Shown: piece by piece, positions 33,919 through 42,942 of the stretch
Position numbering within the stretch: the first letter of the stretch is position 1
How the letters are laid out: each line of letters begins with the position of its first letter
Assembly (NCBI GenBank): GCA_023433505.1
Contig: JAEZCO010000030.1
Location: forward strand, 55,215 to 119,214
Direction of reading: 5' to 3'
Source: Bacillota bacterium
GTDB taxonomy: Bacteria; Bacillota; Clostridia; Acetivibrionales; DTU013
Length of the DNA stretch: 64,000 nucleotides
Notes under the pieces: model-generated
The model's database searches: none
What the model saw: the letters and a program-made list of their open reading frames with translations, nothing else
What the model was told of the DNA's origin: nothing
Position numbers and translations under genes: made by a program

Positions 33919-36181
33919 TGGGATTACCTGTATGTTCCTGCCGGACGTCCAATAAATAGTCCTTTGGCATAATAGCTTCGATTCCCGCCGGTATTGCTAT
34001 ACTCCCGCGAATTGCCCCATCCTTCTTATTCCATTGGACGACCACCGGGCCGTATTTTGTCGGGATCTCGCCATGGGCCCATTCCAGAAGCGCATTGGGG
34101 TTATCCAACAGTAATATCCCCTGCCCAAGCTTTGATACGTTTACACCCAGCACAAGATTGTCCAGGATATACGCAGGAGATGCTCCCCAGCCATGGCAGA
34201 GGCTTACCGGAGGGTCTTCATACAGGTAGGTGGGTGTGTTTCCCTGGTAAGTGCTGGGAATGGTGCAATGCCCGCTGGATTCGTCAAAGGTCTCCCACCA
34301 GGTCGTAGCGCCGCGGGACAGCATTTCGCCCCAATACCTTTTGATCAGGTCCATTGCTTCCTTTTGCCTGCCCTCCGCAAGCAGCACCTCAAGAACAATA
34401 TGCTGGAAAAACGGTCCTCTGATTTCAGGCAGCAGCTTGTTTTTATAATAGTGTCCAAGAAAATGGTCTTTTTCTCCCGCTTCCATCAAGCCGCACCAAA
34501 TGGCAAGAAAATTGGTTTGCATGGAAGTGCTCCCACTGAGCTCCGAACCCTCCATGCAGTCGGAGTAAAGCCTTTTTTCCGGGATCCACAAATGCTTTTT
34601 TATACTTTCCGACAATTTTTCAGCTTGCAGCCCGTATCTCGCCGCATCCTCTTCCTTGCCCAGAAAACGGGCCTTTTCAGATAAGCCTTTGAGTATTTTG
34701 AAATACAGGAACGAAATCGCCGCCACTTTGTCCTTGCGTCTGACATCGTTGCTCCAGTCAATAAAACACCACCAGCCTTGCCGGTCGGCCCTGCCGAAAA
34801 GTCCCGCAGCATCCAGTTGAGCTTCAAACCAGCCGGCAAGCTTTTTAATCTTGGGCCACAGATCCAGTACAAATTCCCTGTCGCCGGAATAATCCAGATA
34901 ATCAAAAACGCCCTGCAGCCAATAGGCGCAAAAGTCCGGGAGCATAAAGCCGTTCCTTTCGGGACCTGTCCCCGGAATAGAGCCGTCGCTGTTCTGTATT
35001 CTCGCTGCCTGCAAAAGACATTTGCGCAAGAGGGCCGTGTCCCCGAAAACGTGATAAATAACCTTTCCCATCACGACAGCGTCTACGATCCATAGGGCCT
35101 TTTCCCTCCAGGGGCAGTCCTCCAGGTGGTCCTGACTGTTTAGCAAGGTGGTATATCTGCTGGTTTCCCAGATGTTGTTGAGAAGGGCGTCGCTGCATTG
35201 AAAGGCGCCGGACTCCTTAAACGCATAGTGGACGAGCTCAGCTTCCGCCTTATGAAAAAATACCGGCTCGGGAGCTGCCGAAAAAGTGAGCTGCAAAAAC
35301 CTGAATGCCCGCCTTCCGAAAGGTTTTAGAAGGTTTAACCCCTCCTTCAGGATAAAGGCGTCGACATACTGCAGCTCCAGAGATTCGCCGTAAGCAAGCC
35401 TTAAAACACCTCCCTGGGGCGCATCGACCTTTAAGACGGGCCTTCCGACGACCTCACGCCCGAAATCCAGAACGATCGAAGGCATGGAGCCCGGAAAGGA
35501 AGCATCAAAGGTATTTGCCTCCAGGTTTATTTGTCCGAAATTAGCCTCGGTTCTGACAATCCCTTCAGGCCTGACTGTTTCGTGATGCAGGTAAGGTATC
35601 TCACGTTTAATGAGATTGGGCCACGGGCTGTTTTTGTCAAGAGCCTCCGCCAGTTCCAAAGCATTCTCCCACCGGCTGTCGTCAAATTCCATCGTATCCC
35701 AGCCGTCTTCCATAGTGGGCAGATAAATCTCCCTGAAGCCTCCCCATTTGCTGATACGGCCGGTGCTATTGCTCCACCTGGGAGATAGCCTGCATTTCCA
35801 ATGGGTGTCCGTATTTAGAATGCAGTTGTCTCCGGATTGAATTTGTGCAATAAAGCCCGCCTCTCCCTGCTGCTGGTTTGTTACGATATCCTCTTCGCCG
35901 AAATGATAGCAGGTGGCCGCAATGAGATTGAGGCCGGGTACAATCCAGCCTGTTATATCATAGCTGTCATAATACTGCCACAGGCTGTCGCAGGGAGAAG
36001 GCCCCCTTCCGGCAAAATGCCCGTTTATGTACAGCAGGTATTCATTCCTTGCCGAGACCTTTACAGTCAGGGGCTTTTCCGTACTGTCAACGGCAAAGAT
36101 CTTCCGAAACTCCACAAAGCAGTTTTTCACTTTCCGGTTTTGATGCAGCCAGATCCATCGGGCTCTCCATTGATCGTCCAT
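33914..36181 (-). CDS. GH78 alpha-L-rhamnosidase-like glycoside hydrolase
   Basis: 755 residues without a signal peptide, so it acts on imported oligosaccharides. The N-terminal beta-domain has the GH78 landmarks RWIWL and RNEYLLYINGHFAGRGPSPC, and the following region has VLDFGREVVGRPVLKV. The (alpha/alpha)6 catalytic barrel begins near residue 330 with the GH78 signature DHLEDCPWREKALWIVDAV, where the acidic residues are catalytic. Later blocks include QTNFLAIWCGL and TTWWETFD. AGGGGA precedes the ATG. It ends the LacI-controlled ABC operon, so that transporter probably brings in a rhamnose-containing saccharide. Confidence 0.85.
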   Translation of the reverse strand: MDDQWRARWIWLHQNRKVKNCFVEFRKIFAVDSTEKPLTVKVSARNEYLLYINGHFAGRGPSPCDSLWQYYDSYDITGWIVPGLNLIAATCYHFGEEDIVTNQQQGEAGFIAQIQSGDNCILNTDTHWKCRLSPRWSNSTGRISKWGGFREIYLPTMEDGWDTMEFDDSRWENALELAEALDKNSPWPNLIKREIPYLHHETVRPEGIVRTEANFGQINLEANTFDASFPGSMPSIVLDFGREVVGRPVLKVDAPQGGVLRLAYGESLELQYVDAFILKEGLNLLKPFGRRAFRFLQLTFSAAPEPVFFHKAEAELVHYAFKESGAFQCSDALLNNIWETSRYTTLLNSQDHLEDCPWREKALWIVDAVVMGKVIYHVFGDTALLRKCLLQAARIQNSDGSIPGTGPERNGFMLPDFCAYWLQGVFDYLDYSGDREFVLDLWPKIKKLAGWFEAQLDAAGLFGRADRQGWWCFIDWSNDVRRKDKVAAISFLYFKILKGLSEKARFLGKEEDAARYGLQAEKLSESIKKHLWIPEKRLYSDCMEGSELSGSTSMQTNFLAIWCGLMEAGEKDHFLGHYYKNKLLPEIRGPFFQHIVLEVLLAEGRQKEAMDLIKRYWGEMLSRGATTWWETFDESSGHCTIPSTYQGNTPTYLYEDPPVSLCHGWGASPAYILDNLVLGVNVSKLGQGILLLDNPNALLEWAHGEIPTKYGPVVVQWNKKDGAIRGSIAIPAGIEAIMPKDYLLDVRQEHTGNPT

Positions 36182-36242
36182 CGGGTTCCCCTATTCTATG
36201 AGCAAATTTTACCATACTTCAAATGCAAAGCTGAATAACCGT

Positions 36243-37088
36243 CTAACTCTTGACCGCCCCCGAAGTGACCCCTTCGATATAAAGCCTTGAGCCTGCAAGG
36301 AACAAGGCTAAAAGCGGGAGGGTGGCGAATACGTAACCGGCGATCATAACGCCTATGTTTGTTTTGGCAAGCGATCCGGTAAATACCTGAACTGCAACGG
36401 TTATTACCTGTTTGCCCGTTGAGCTGATAATCATAAGGGGCCATACATAGTCATTATAAAAGCCCATCATGTTCATGATCACCAGGGTGGCCAGAATCGG
36501 TTTGGCAAGGGGCAAGGCGATCCTGCTATATGCCTGCAGTTCATTTGCTCCGTCCATCCTGGCCGATTCGAACAATGCCGTGGGCTGCTCCGTTATGAAA
36601 GTCCTGCAAAGAATGATTCCAAAGACCTGTCCCCCGGTGACCCATGGGAGTATAAGGGCCCACCAGCTGTTTTTAAGACCCAGCTCCTCCATAAGCTTGA
36701 AAAGCGGAGTGAGGGTCAGTATGGACGGTATCATCATAATGCTCACAATTGCAAGATAGAGCGCCTTTTTTCCCGGGAAGTCGAGTTTTGCCAGTACATA
36801 GCCGCTCATGGAGGATAAAATGACAGCGATTGCCGTAGAGATCCCGACTGTAAAAATAGAATTAAACATGTTCAAGTACAATACTTTTACAGCCGAAGCA
36901 TAGTTTGCCCATTCAACAGGGTTCGGCAGCTTCCAGAAGTTCCCGTAGATCTGAATTTGAGATTTCAAAGAAAGAAAAATCATCAGCATTATCGGCACAA
37001 AGGCAAGAAACAGCATTACCAGCGCACCCGCTATAATAATTGACTGCAGCACATTCCTTTTTATTCTTCCGGACCTTATCCTGCTCAT
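36243..37088 (-). CDS. ABC sugar importer permease (MalG type)
   Basis: 281 residues with six helices. The EAA loop is TALFESARMDGANELQAYSRIALPLAKP, and the end YIEGVTSGAVKS is typical of MalG-type permeases. The ATG at 37088 is favoured because GGGGGG lies 5 bases upstream; the ATG at 37094 overlaps that site. It follows the propeller-fused permease by only 11 bases, forming the second half of the channel. No ATPase gene is present in the operon. Confidence 0.9.
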   Translation of the reverse strand: MSRIRSGRIKRNVLQSIIIAGALVMLFLAFVPIMLMIFLSLKSQIQIYGNFWKLPNPVEWANYASAVKVLYLNMFNSIFTVGISTAIAVILSSMSGYVLAKLDFPGKKALYLAIVSIMMIPSILTLTPLFKLMEELGLKNSWWALILPWVTGGQVFGIILCRTFITEQPTALFESARMDGANELQAYSRIALPLAKPILATLVIMNMMGFYNDYVWPLMIISSTGKQVITVAVQVFTGSLAKTNIGVMIAGYVFATLPLLALFLAGSRLYIEGVTSGAVKS

Positions 37089-37099
37089 TCCCATCCCCC

Positions 37100-39076
37100 C
37101 TAAAAATCATTTTCAGAAGCGGTTTTTATCCGCATGTTTAAAAGTGTACCTGCAAAAATAGCAATAAACATCACAACGCCAAGGGAACATGCATAGCCGT
37201 ACCTTCCGTAGGAGGTGGCATTATAGTAAAGCTCAAGGCCGGGTACGTATGTCGAGACTCCCGGACCTCCGTTGGTAAGTATCAGGATGGGCGTAAAATT
37301 CTGTACCGTCCCGATAAAGGAAAGGATAATAAGCATCTTTACCTGGGGAGTGATCAAAGGCAGGTGGATTTTTGTAAAGTTCCACCAGCTGTTGCTGCCG
37401 TCCACCTTTGCAGCTTCAAAAAGCTCCGGCGAGATATTGATCAGCCCGCCGTAATAGACCAGGAAGGCAAAGGCGTCGATAAAGGGGAAGCCCATGAATA
37501 CAATTGCCCAGATGGCGGTGGCCGGATCCCCGAGCCACACTTTTTTCAGGGTATCCAGATTTAATAATTCCAGAAGATTGTTCAAAAGCCCCATATTGGG
37601 GTCGTATATATTCTGCCAGATAAGTGCGGAGATTACTGTCGGAACTACCATCGGCAGTACGAAGAGGAACCTGAACCAGTATTTCTTTCTGTCGCCCTTC
37701 ATTAAAAATACCAGCTCGGCCACGAACAGAGGGATGGTCAGCAGCTTCAAAAATGTTGTGCCTGCCAATATCAGCAGATTTTTAAGGCCAAGCAGAAAAT
37801 AGCCCTCTTCAATCATTAATCTGAAGTTTTCAAAACCGATGAACTTAATGGTCAGCGCGTTGTTATTTGCAATGCTCCAATCGGTGAACGCCATAATAAA
37901 TGCCCTGATGACAGGAATGTAAGCAAATACGATCAGCAGCACAAAGGTCGGCATAAGCATCAGATAGGCAAACCTGTGTTTTTTAATTACCTTAAAGGCG
38001 GCGGCTATCCCTTGTCTTAAGGGGTTCAACGCCAGAATAAGCAATATCAGAGCAATGAACGGCATTATATAGAGTAAAATACCGACAACAGCTTTGAATG
38101 TATTTCTGCTGTGAATTGTTTCAAGCGCACCGGTGTTAATCGTATAGAGAAAGTTTCCGGTACCGGTCACATATGCGGCGTCTTCATCAAACAGTATGCC
38201 TGTTACGGTATAGTTTATATTCGTTTCAAACACCTTGTCTCCGGCTCTGCCGGCGATATAAAACCTGCCCTCCTCGGTACCGGCGGCAATCCATTGGCCG
38301 TTTTCCGACAGGGCGATACTCCTTCCCGTGCCGTCAAAGACTGCGGATGCAATCTGGCGCAGGTTATCGTCAAAAAGGTAATAGATGCAATTGCCGGTCA
38401 ATACCGCAATCAATTTTTGGGACCTGTTGACGTCCATGTCAGTAATGGCATAACCAAGCTTTTTTACCGCAGTTTGATTTCCTTTCAGGTCAAAGGTCAT
38501 GATTTCGGCCCTGTCCGTAACAAGATAGATTTTTTGATAATCGCTGTTAAAGGCGACTTTTTTGGAAACCGAGCCGATGTCCTTTCTCCAGAGCTCCTTG
38601 CCGCTGTTGTCATATACGTAAAGTCCATGCTTGATGGGGGATACCCCTGCAGATACGGCAATCATGGAAGCATCTTCATTAATATCAATGCTGTAAATTC
38701 TTCTTTGTACGTTTATTTTTCCCTTTTGAGTCCCGGCCTCCAGGTCAAGGATGTACACATTCCTGTCTTCGCACCCGATATATGCCCTTCGGGTTTTTTC
38801 ATCGATTTTGATTTCCCTGACCGGGCCTTTTGTCGCAAAAGCCCAAAGCTTTTCCCCCTTCTCGTTAAATGCCGTCAGCACGTTTGTGTAAGCGCCTACC
38901 AGGGTTATTTTTTTCGTACTGTCGTAGGCGACACTGAAGTTTTGCGCTCCGGTAACCATAGTGGAATCCGCCAGGATTTTCGAGGCGTCCCGTGCAAGAA
39001 AATTGAATGCCAGGCATCCGGTAAATATCACCCCTGCGATTATTGAAGGTATCAGCCATCGAATACGGATTTTCAT
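37100..39076 (-). CDS. ABC sugar permease (MalF type) fused to an extracytoplasmic beta-propeller
   Basis: 658 residues with two parts. After one membrane helix (about 8-27) comes a region of about 290 residues with repeated four-strand blades: LVGAYTNVLTAFNEKGEKLW, AYIGCEDRNVYILDLEAGTQ, HGLYVYDNSGKELWRKDIGS and WIAAGTEEGRFYIAGRAGDK, resembling PQQ/WD40-type propellers. A second helix (about 334-355) leads into a complete six-helix MalF-type permease with EAA loop ELFEAAKVDGSNSWWNFTKIHLPL. Topology places the propeller outside the cell, where it could contact the binding protein, as the MalF P2 loop does. Ordinary permeases here are about 300 residues. The start at 39076 follows GGGGGTG; the longer ORF lacks a site. 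The fusion is read in one uninterrupted frame. Confidence 0.88.
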   Translation of the reverse strand: MKIRIRWLIPSIIAGVIFTGCLAFNFLARDASKILADSTMVTGAQNFSVAYDSTKKITLVGAYTNVLTAFNEKGEKLWAFATKGPVREIKIDEKTRRAYIGCEDRNVYILDLEAGTQKGKINVQRRIYSIDINEDASMIAVSAGVSPIKHGLYVYDNSGKELWRKDIGSVSKKVAFNSDYQKIYLVTDRAEIMTFDLKGNQTAVKKLGYAITDMDVNRSQKLIAVLTGNCIYYLFDDNLRQIASAVFDGTGRSIALSENGQWIAAGTEEGRFYIAGRAGDKVFETNINYTVTGILFDEDAAYVTGTGNFLYTINTGALETIHSRNTFKAVVGILLYIMPFIALILLILALNPLRQGIAAAFKVIKKHRFAYLMLMPTFVLLIVFAYIPVIRAFIMAFTDWSIANNNALTIKFIGFENFRLMIEEGYFLLGLKNLLILAGTTFLKLLTIPLFVAELVFLMKGDRKKYWFRFLFVLPMVVPTVISALIWQNIYDPNMGLLNNLLELLNLDTLKKVWLGDPATAIWAIVFMGFPFIDAFAFLVYYGGLINISPELFEAAKVDGSNSWWNFTKIHLPLITPQVKMLIILSFIGTVQNFTPILILTNGGPGVSTYVPGLELYYNATSYGRYGYACSLGVVMFIAIFAGTLLNMRIKTASENDF

Positions 39077-39090
39077 TGATTCACCCCCTG

Positions 39091-39169
39091 ATTCAAATTC
39101 TCTTGTCGAATTTGAATTGCACCTGTGTGCATTTCGCCCAAAGGCAAATTTCACACGCGCATTCAAATC
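39091..39169 (-). promoter_or_regulatory. Mutually exclusive RNA hairpins in the leader of the fused permease
   Basis: ATTCAAATTC (39091-39100) is perfectly complementary to GAATTTGAAT (39108-39117). The latter can instead pair with ATTCAAATC at 39161-39169, as part of a long imperfect hairpin with arms 39108-39139 and 39143-39169. The first arm directly abuts the permease ribosome site (39083-39089). The two folds cannot coexist in the leftward transcript, which resembles an attenuator or translation switch. Confidence 0.45.
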
Positions 39170-39199
39170 TGCCACGGCAGAATGGCATAAACAATTTCA

Positions 39200-39219
39200 G
39201 AGGGGCATTCCTGCCCCTC
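39200..39219 (-). other. Intercistronic hairpin after the binding-protein gene
   Basis: A perfect 8-bp GC-rich stem GAGGGGCA / TGCCCCTC with a GGAA tetraloop (on the transcript) lies 14 bases after the binding-protein stop. No T run follows. It probably stabilises the binding-protein mRNA relative to the permease part, as known for malE-malF. Confidence 0.55.
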
Positions 39220-39233
39220 GCGATAACCGGCTC

Positions 39234-40919
39234 CTACTTTCCCGTAGGCGCATTCTGTGGATTCTTCAAGTCGTTCTCGCTGATTCCTCCGTTTTTCATT
39301 GCCTCAGGCAGATATTTCAGGTGGTTTGCCTGGTGCAGCTTTGCCCATTGCGTTACATCAATCTTTCCGGTCAGGAAGTCCTGGGTGTATTTGTACCATT
39401 CTCTGTAGCTGGGATCTATATCGCCCTTGTTGCTTGCGGTACCGCGTGCGAGCCTGTTTCCGTATCCCTTCTGGCCATTGCCGATGAATTTGACTTCCGC
39501 AAACAGCTTTGCATATTCCTCCGGCAGCTCTACATTGTATACGAGGGAAGGACCGGCAGGATTATATCCGGTATTGAGCGCGGCTGTCATCCATTTGCCG
39601 TAGCCTTCTTTCGAAGAATAGTACATCATGAAATCCGCCACCAGATCATCATGGGCTTTATCCTTCTTGACACCGGAAAGAAAACCGACCGCTACTTCAA
39701 TGGTCCTTACGGGTGCTTCTATACCGGGGCCCTCCATGGAAGGATTGTTGAAGGAACCCATCTCGAATTTCTGAACCCCGTCAACCTTTACGGCCGCATC
39801 TCCCGATCCTGCAGTTATCTCCTTGCCGCTGGCGACACTGTCCATGGCGCGCTTGAATTCGGTAAAGAACCATCCGCCGTTCAACAGCATGGCAGCCTTG
39901 CCTTGCAGGAACAATTGAATATGAGCAGGGTCCTTTGTTCCGAAGAACGCATCTCCTCCGGCATATTTCGGGAAGACTTCCTTAAGGGAGCTCATAACGG
40001 TCCTCATACCCTCGGAATCCGCCTTGATGGTACCATCCTTCATTGCGTTATAGAATCTTAATTCGTTTTGATTGACGACCCAGGTGTCATCGTTATAGGG
40101 GTCGTTGACGTTGTATTTCCATACGCCGTCCATATCAGGGTCATAGCAGAAGTCGCCGTCCTGTGCTCTAGTGGTGTTGATCCAGCTTCTCGACGTCTGG
40201 TCGGCATAAATTTGGGCCAGCCAGCCCAGCTGCATAGCCCAGAAGCTCTGATAGTCGCCCGGTACTGCCAAAGGTTGTATTCCGGCCTTTTGCAGCTTGC
40301 CGCATACATCCACCAGCTCCTTCCAGGTCGTCGGAGCCTTAACATCCGCCTTGCTGAACATATCCTTGTTATAGAACCAAAGCACCTGGACAGATTCAAG
40401 GCTTATGGTATCCAGCAGTTGTTTTGCAACATTTTTCTGCTGCAAATCGTAATTGAACTGGTCCTTCCATACACCGTCGGAATACGGACTCTTGTTGTTT
40501 ATGTACTCCAGCCAGTTTATAACCTTTCCGTCCTTTGCCGAACCGGCCATGTTTCCGCTGATGATGTCGGCTACGGGCTTCTCGCTGTTCAACTCATTCT
40601 TTACCCATTCGCCGTAGCTTTCCTGGGGTTTCGGGTCAACCGTAATTTTTACCTTTGGATGGATGTCCATATAACCTTTTGCAACTGCTTCCCAGCCTTC
40701 TTTTAGACCCGGAGTATTGGCTAAGGGGTTGATGACAATTGTACCTTCCAGTTCTGCCGCCGGCTCCGTCGCCGCTTTGTCAGTCTGTGCTGCTGTCGTT
40801 GCCGCCGTCGTTGCCGCTGTTGACTCCGGCTCATTTGCAGCTCCGCCGCAACCGGCTGCCGCGGTTGCCAGCATCAATACCACCAGTAATAATGCCAGCG
40901 CGTTTTTCATTGTCTTCAT
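39234..40919 (-). CDS. Extracellular solute-binding lipoprotein of a sugar ABC importer
   Basis: 561 residues. A signal peptide MKTMKNALALLLVVLMLATA leads to the lipobox AAGC, then an Ala/Thr-rich tether. The mature domain starts ELEGTIVINPLANTPGLKEG and contains VQVLWFYNKDMFSKADVKAP and GKAAMLLNGGWFFTE, typical of UgpB/MalE-type family 1 binding proteins. It is longer than the usual 420-450 residues. GAGGAGG precedes the ATG. It is the first gene after the lacI gene and feeds the propeller-fused permease. The cognate GH78 enzyme suggests a rhamnosylated oligosaccharide. Confidence 0.88.
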   Translation of the reverse strand: MKTMKNALALLLVVLMLATAAAGCGGAANEPESTAATTAATTAAQTDKAATEPAAELEGTIVINPLANTPGLKEGWEAVAKGYMDIHPKVKITVDPKPQESYGEWVKNELNSEKPVADIISGNMAGSAKDGKVINWLEYINNKSPYSDGVWKDQFNYDLQQKNVAKQLLDTISLESVQVLWFYNKDMFSKADVKAPTTWKELVDVCGKLQKAGIQPLAVPGDYQSFWAMQLGWLAQIYADQTSRSWINTTRAQDGDFCYDPDMDGVWKYNVNDPYNDDTWVVNQNELRFYNAMKDGTIKADSEGMRTVMSSLKEVFPKYAGGDAFFGTKDPAHIQLFLQGKAAMLLNGGWFFTEFKRAMDSVASGKEITAGSGDAAVKVDGVQKFEMGSFNNPSMEGPGIEAPVRTIEVAVGFLSGVKKDKAHDDLVADFMMYYSSKEGYGKWMTAALNTGYNPAGPSLVYNVELPEEYAKLFAEVKFIGNGQKGYGNRLARGTASNKGDIDPSYREWYKYTQDFLTGKIDVTQWAKLHQANHLKYLPEAMKNGGISENDLKNPQNAPTGK

Positions 40920-40944
40920 TTCCGGAACTCCTCCTCACAATTTT

Positions 40945-40973
40945 GTTATTCTTATTTAAAATCCAACCGTCAA
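40945..40973 (-). promoter_or_regulatory. Possible promoter of the binding-protein operon
   Basis: On the minus strand, TTGACG (40973-40968), a 17-base spacer and AATAAC (40950-40945, 4 of 6) lie 26 bases upstream of the binding-protein ATG. This is plausible but not strong. It would separate this operon from the lacI gene, whose stop is 240 bases upstream. Confidence 0.4.
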
Positions 40974-41161
40974 ATTGCGCATGGAGAAGCGAAAGGTATT
41001 CCGCTTTTCATTTTGACAAGGATACGTTATAATAATATTGCCGAGGGGAGTTGCCCGGTATTGTCTGGTCTTCCGCACGGATAGGCCGTAAATACCCGGG
41101 TAACTTCCTATTATTACAAACATGTCAAAGCGCAAATCCGTGTTCGATTTAAATACCTGAA

Positions 41162-42163
41162 TCATGTCTTTTTTGCCGGGCCGGTAGACCCCCGGATGAT
41201 GAGGTCAACGTCCAGCTTGATTTTTGCCGGGCTCTTTTCCTTAAGCCCGTTTAATATCAGACCCATGGCTACCCGTCCCATTTCCTGGGTATTCGTCCTC
41301 AAAGTCGTTAGTGAAGGCGTAACACATTCTGTCAGGAATATATCATCACACCCGGCGACAGAAATATCTTCATTTATGTGCAAACCCGCATCCTTTATGG
41401 CTTTCATAGCACCAATGGCCATCAGGTCATTTGTAGAAAAGATGGCGGTAACGCGCGTTTTTCTTGCCAGTAATTTTTGTATGGATTCATATCCCGAGCG
41501 GTGAGTGGTATCATAAGGGTAAAAGCCGTCCACGATCAAGTCGGGATCCACGTCCAGGCCGTACTTTCTGATACTTTCCATAAAAAACGAGTAGCGTACG
41601 TCCGGGTTCCGGGTGATGGAAAGACCGCTTAAAAAGCCTATGCGCTTATGTCCCAGGTCTGCCAGGTACTTCACCAGGTTGTTTATAGCGGGATAGTAAT
41701 CAAAGTATACGGCCGAGGTGTCGCTGTAATTGCCGCCAACGATGATCATACCCGCTTCCTTCAGCTTTTTGATGTGCTCTTCGCGGAAGGTATTTCTCGT
41801 GGTGGTAGCGATATACAAGCCATCCATTTGTCTTTGAAGTATGCTGTCAAAGTAATAATCCGGATCCCCGCTGGCCATAAAAAGAGAAACCATAAATCCG
41901 TTTTTTTGGGCAACCTCCTCCATCCCCTGGGCGATGTTTCCATAGTGCGGATTTGCTATATCATTCACCAGCAGGCCGACATGCTTTGTAGATTTGGTAA
42001 CAAGACCTCTGGCCACGATGTTCGGACGGTAATCCAGCTTTCTGATGGCTTCTGTTACCTTCAGCTTAAGTTCTTCACTTACATACTTGGTCCCGTTTAC
42101 AACGTGTGATACCGTTGCGTCCGAAACTCCTGCCACCCTTGCCACGTCTTTTCTTGTCGACAT
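41162..42163 (-). CDS. LacI-family transcriptional regulator
   Basis: 333 residues. The N-terminal helix-turn-helix and hinge are textbook: MSTRKDVARVAGVSDATVSH then VVNGTKYVSEELKLKV and IRKLDYRPNIVARGL. The periplasmic-binding-like core starts KHVGLLVNDIANPHYGNIAQ and has GHKRIGFLSG and AIFSTNDLMAIGAMKAIKD. It sits upstream of, and in the same direction as, the binding-protein/permease/rhamnosidase genes and is the likely local repressor. An imperfect palindrome TTACTCGCGTAA lies 33 bases before its start and could be an autoregulatory site. Confidence 0.92.
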   Translation of the reverse strand: MSTRKDVARVAGVSDATVSHVVNGTKYVSEELKLKVTEAIRKLDYRPNIVARGLVTKSTKHVGLLVNDIANPHYGNIAQGMEEVAQKNGFMVSLFMASGDPDYYFDSILQRQMDGLYIATTTRNTFREEHIKKLKEAGMIIVGGNYSDTSAVYFDYYPAINNLVKYLADLGHKRIGFLSGLSITRNPDVRYSFFMESIRKYGLDVDPDLIVDGFYPYDTTHRSGYESIQKLLARKTRVTAIFSTNDLMAIGAMKAIKDAGLHINEDISVAGCDDIFLTECVTPSLTTLRTNTQEMGRVAMGLILNGLKEKSPAKIKLDVDLIIRGSTGPAKKT

Positions 42164-42195
42164 AAATTTATAGTCACCTTCATATTAATTATCAG

Positions 42196-42207
42196 TTACT
42201 CGCGTAA
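42196..42207. promoter_or_regulatory. Possible LacI-type operator
   Basis: TTAC-TCGC-GTAA, a short palindrome with the central CG typical of LacI-family operators, 33 bases upstream of the lacI start in the lacI-hutP intergenic region. It is not found elsewhere in the operon, so support is limited. Confidence 0.3.
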
Positions 42208-42396
42208 TTCATAAATAATATATTCGCTGGATTTAAAAAAATCCTCAATTCTAAGAAATTTTTAAATTTAAATATACTGAAATGACAGGCAGAGACCGCT
42301 TTTAATCAGCTGCCATATTTTTAGCCGCGCCGGCATTTCCGCCCTCTGAACTGTAACATGCAATCGTCCAAACTGGTTTCAATTCCGCCGGCCACG

Positions 42397-42425
42397 TTGA
42401 CAAATATGGATATAGAACATATAAT
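42397..42425 (+). promoter_or_regulatory. Consensus sigma-A promoter of the hut operon
   Basis: Perfect -35 TTGACA (42397-42402), 17-base spacer, perfect -10 TATAAT (42420-42425), 41 bases before the hutP start codon. Such a strong promoter fits control by downstream antitermination rather than by initiation. Confidence 0.88.
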
Positions 42426-42466
42426 CAAAATAGTGATTAGTTTTTAGTATAGAAAAGAGTTTACCG

Positions 42467-42916
42467 GTGTCGCAGCTTTCAAAAAACCTTATTGGCAAAA
42501 GTGCATTATTGCTTGCCCTGTCGGAAACAGAACCCGATAACGCTGAACTATCCGTTTTTAGCGGATTACAGTGGAAATACTGTGTGGGCAAGGTTGGTGC
42601 GATGGATTCCCAGAAGGTGGTTGCAGCGGTTGAAACTGCGGCAAAAAGGAACGGCCTGATCAATCCGGATGTGTACAGGGAATCGCATGCGCTTTACCAC
42701 GCGATCATAGAGGCTCTGGAGGGAGTAACGCGCGGGCAGGTGCAGCTGGGGGCGGTTTTGCGGACCGTAGGCCTCAGGTTCTCCATTATCCGGGGAAATC
42801 CCTATGACGGCCCCGAAGAAGGGGAATGGATCGCAGTAGCGGTTTACGGGACCATCGGTGCGCCGGTGAAAGGGCTGGAGCACGAGGCTGTGGGATTGGG
42901 AATAAACCATATTTGA
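42467..42916 (+). CDS. hutP: HutP, histidine-dependent RNA-binding antiterminator
   Basis: 149 residues, the same size as Bacillus subtilis HutP (about 150) and very similar to it: KYCVGKVGAMDSQKVVAA, YRESHALYHAIIEALEGVTR, GAVLRTVGLRFSIIRGNPY, and the end VYGTIGAPVKGLEHEAVGLG. HutP hexamers bind L-histidine and Mg2+ and then UAG triplets in the leader RNA, preventing termination upstream of hutH. The HHLE-type metal site is represented by conserved His residues in the HALYH and LEHE segments. Start at GTG with a weak site (AAAAGAG). A UAG-rich terminator hairpin lies just after the gene, exactly where the target is expected. Confidence 0.95.
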   Translation: MSQLSKNLIGKSALLLALSETEPDNAELSVFSGLQWKYCVGKVGAMDSQKVVAAVETAAKRNGLINPDVYRESHALYHAIIEALEGVTRGQVQLGAVLRTVGLRFSIIRGNPYDGPEEGEWIAVAVYGTIGAPVKGLEHEAVGLGINHI

Positions 42917-42942
42917 AAATGGATAAATAAAAAAAGAACCTA

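Noticed and set aside
38111..40061. Long plus-strand open frames (311 and 366 codons) over the propeller-permease and binding-protein genes
   Set aside because: Antisense shadows of GC-rich coding sequence. The minus strand encodes clear signal peptide, lipobox and EAA motifs.
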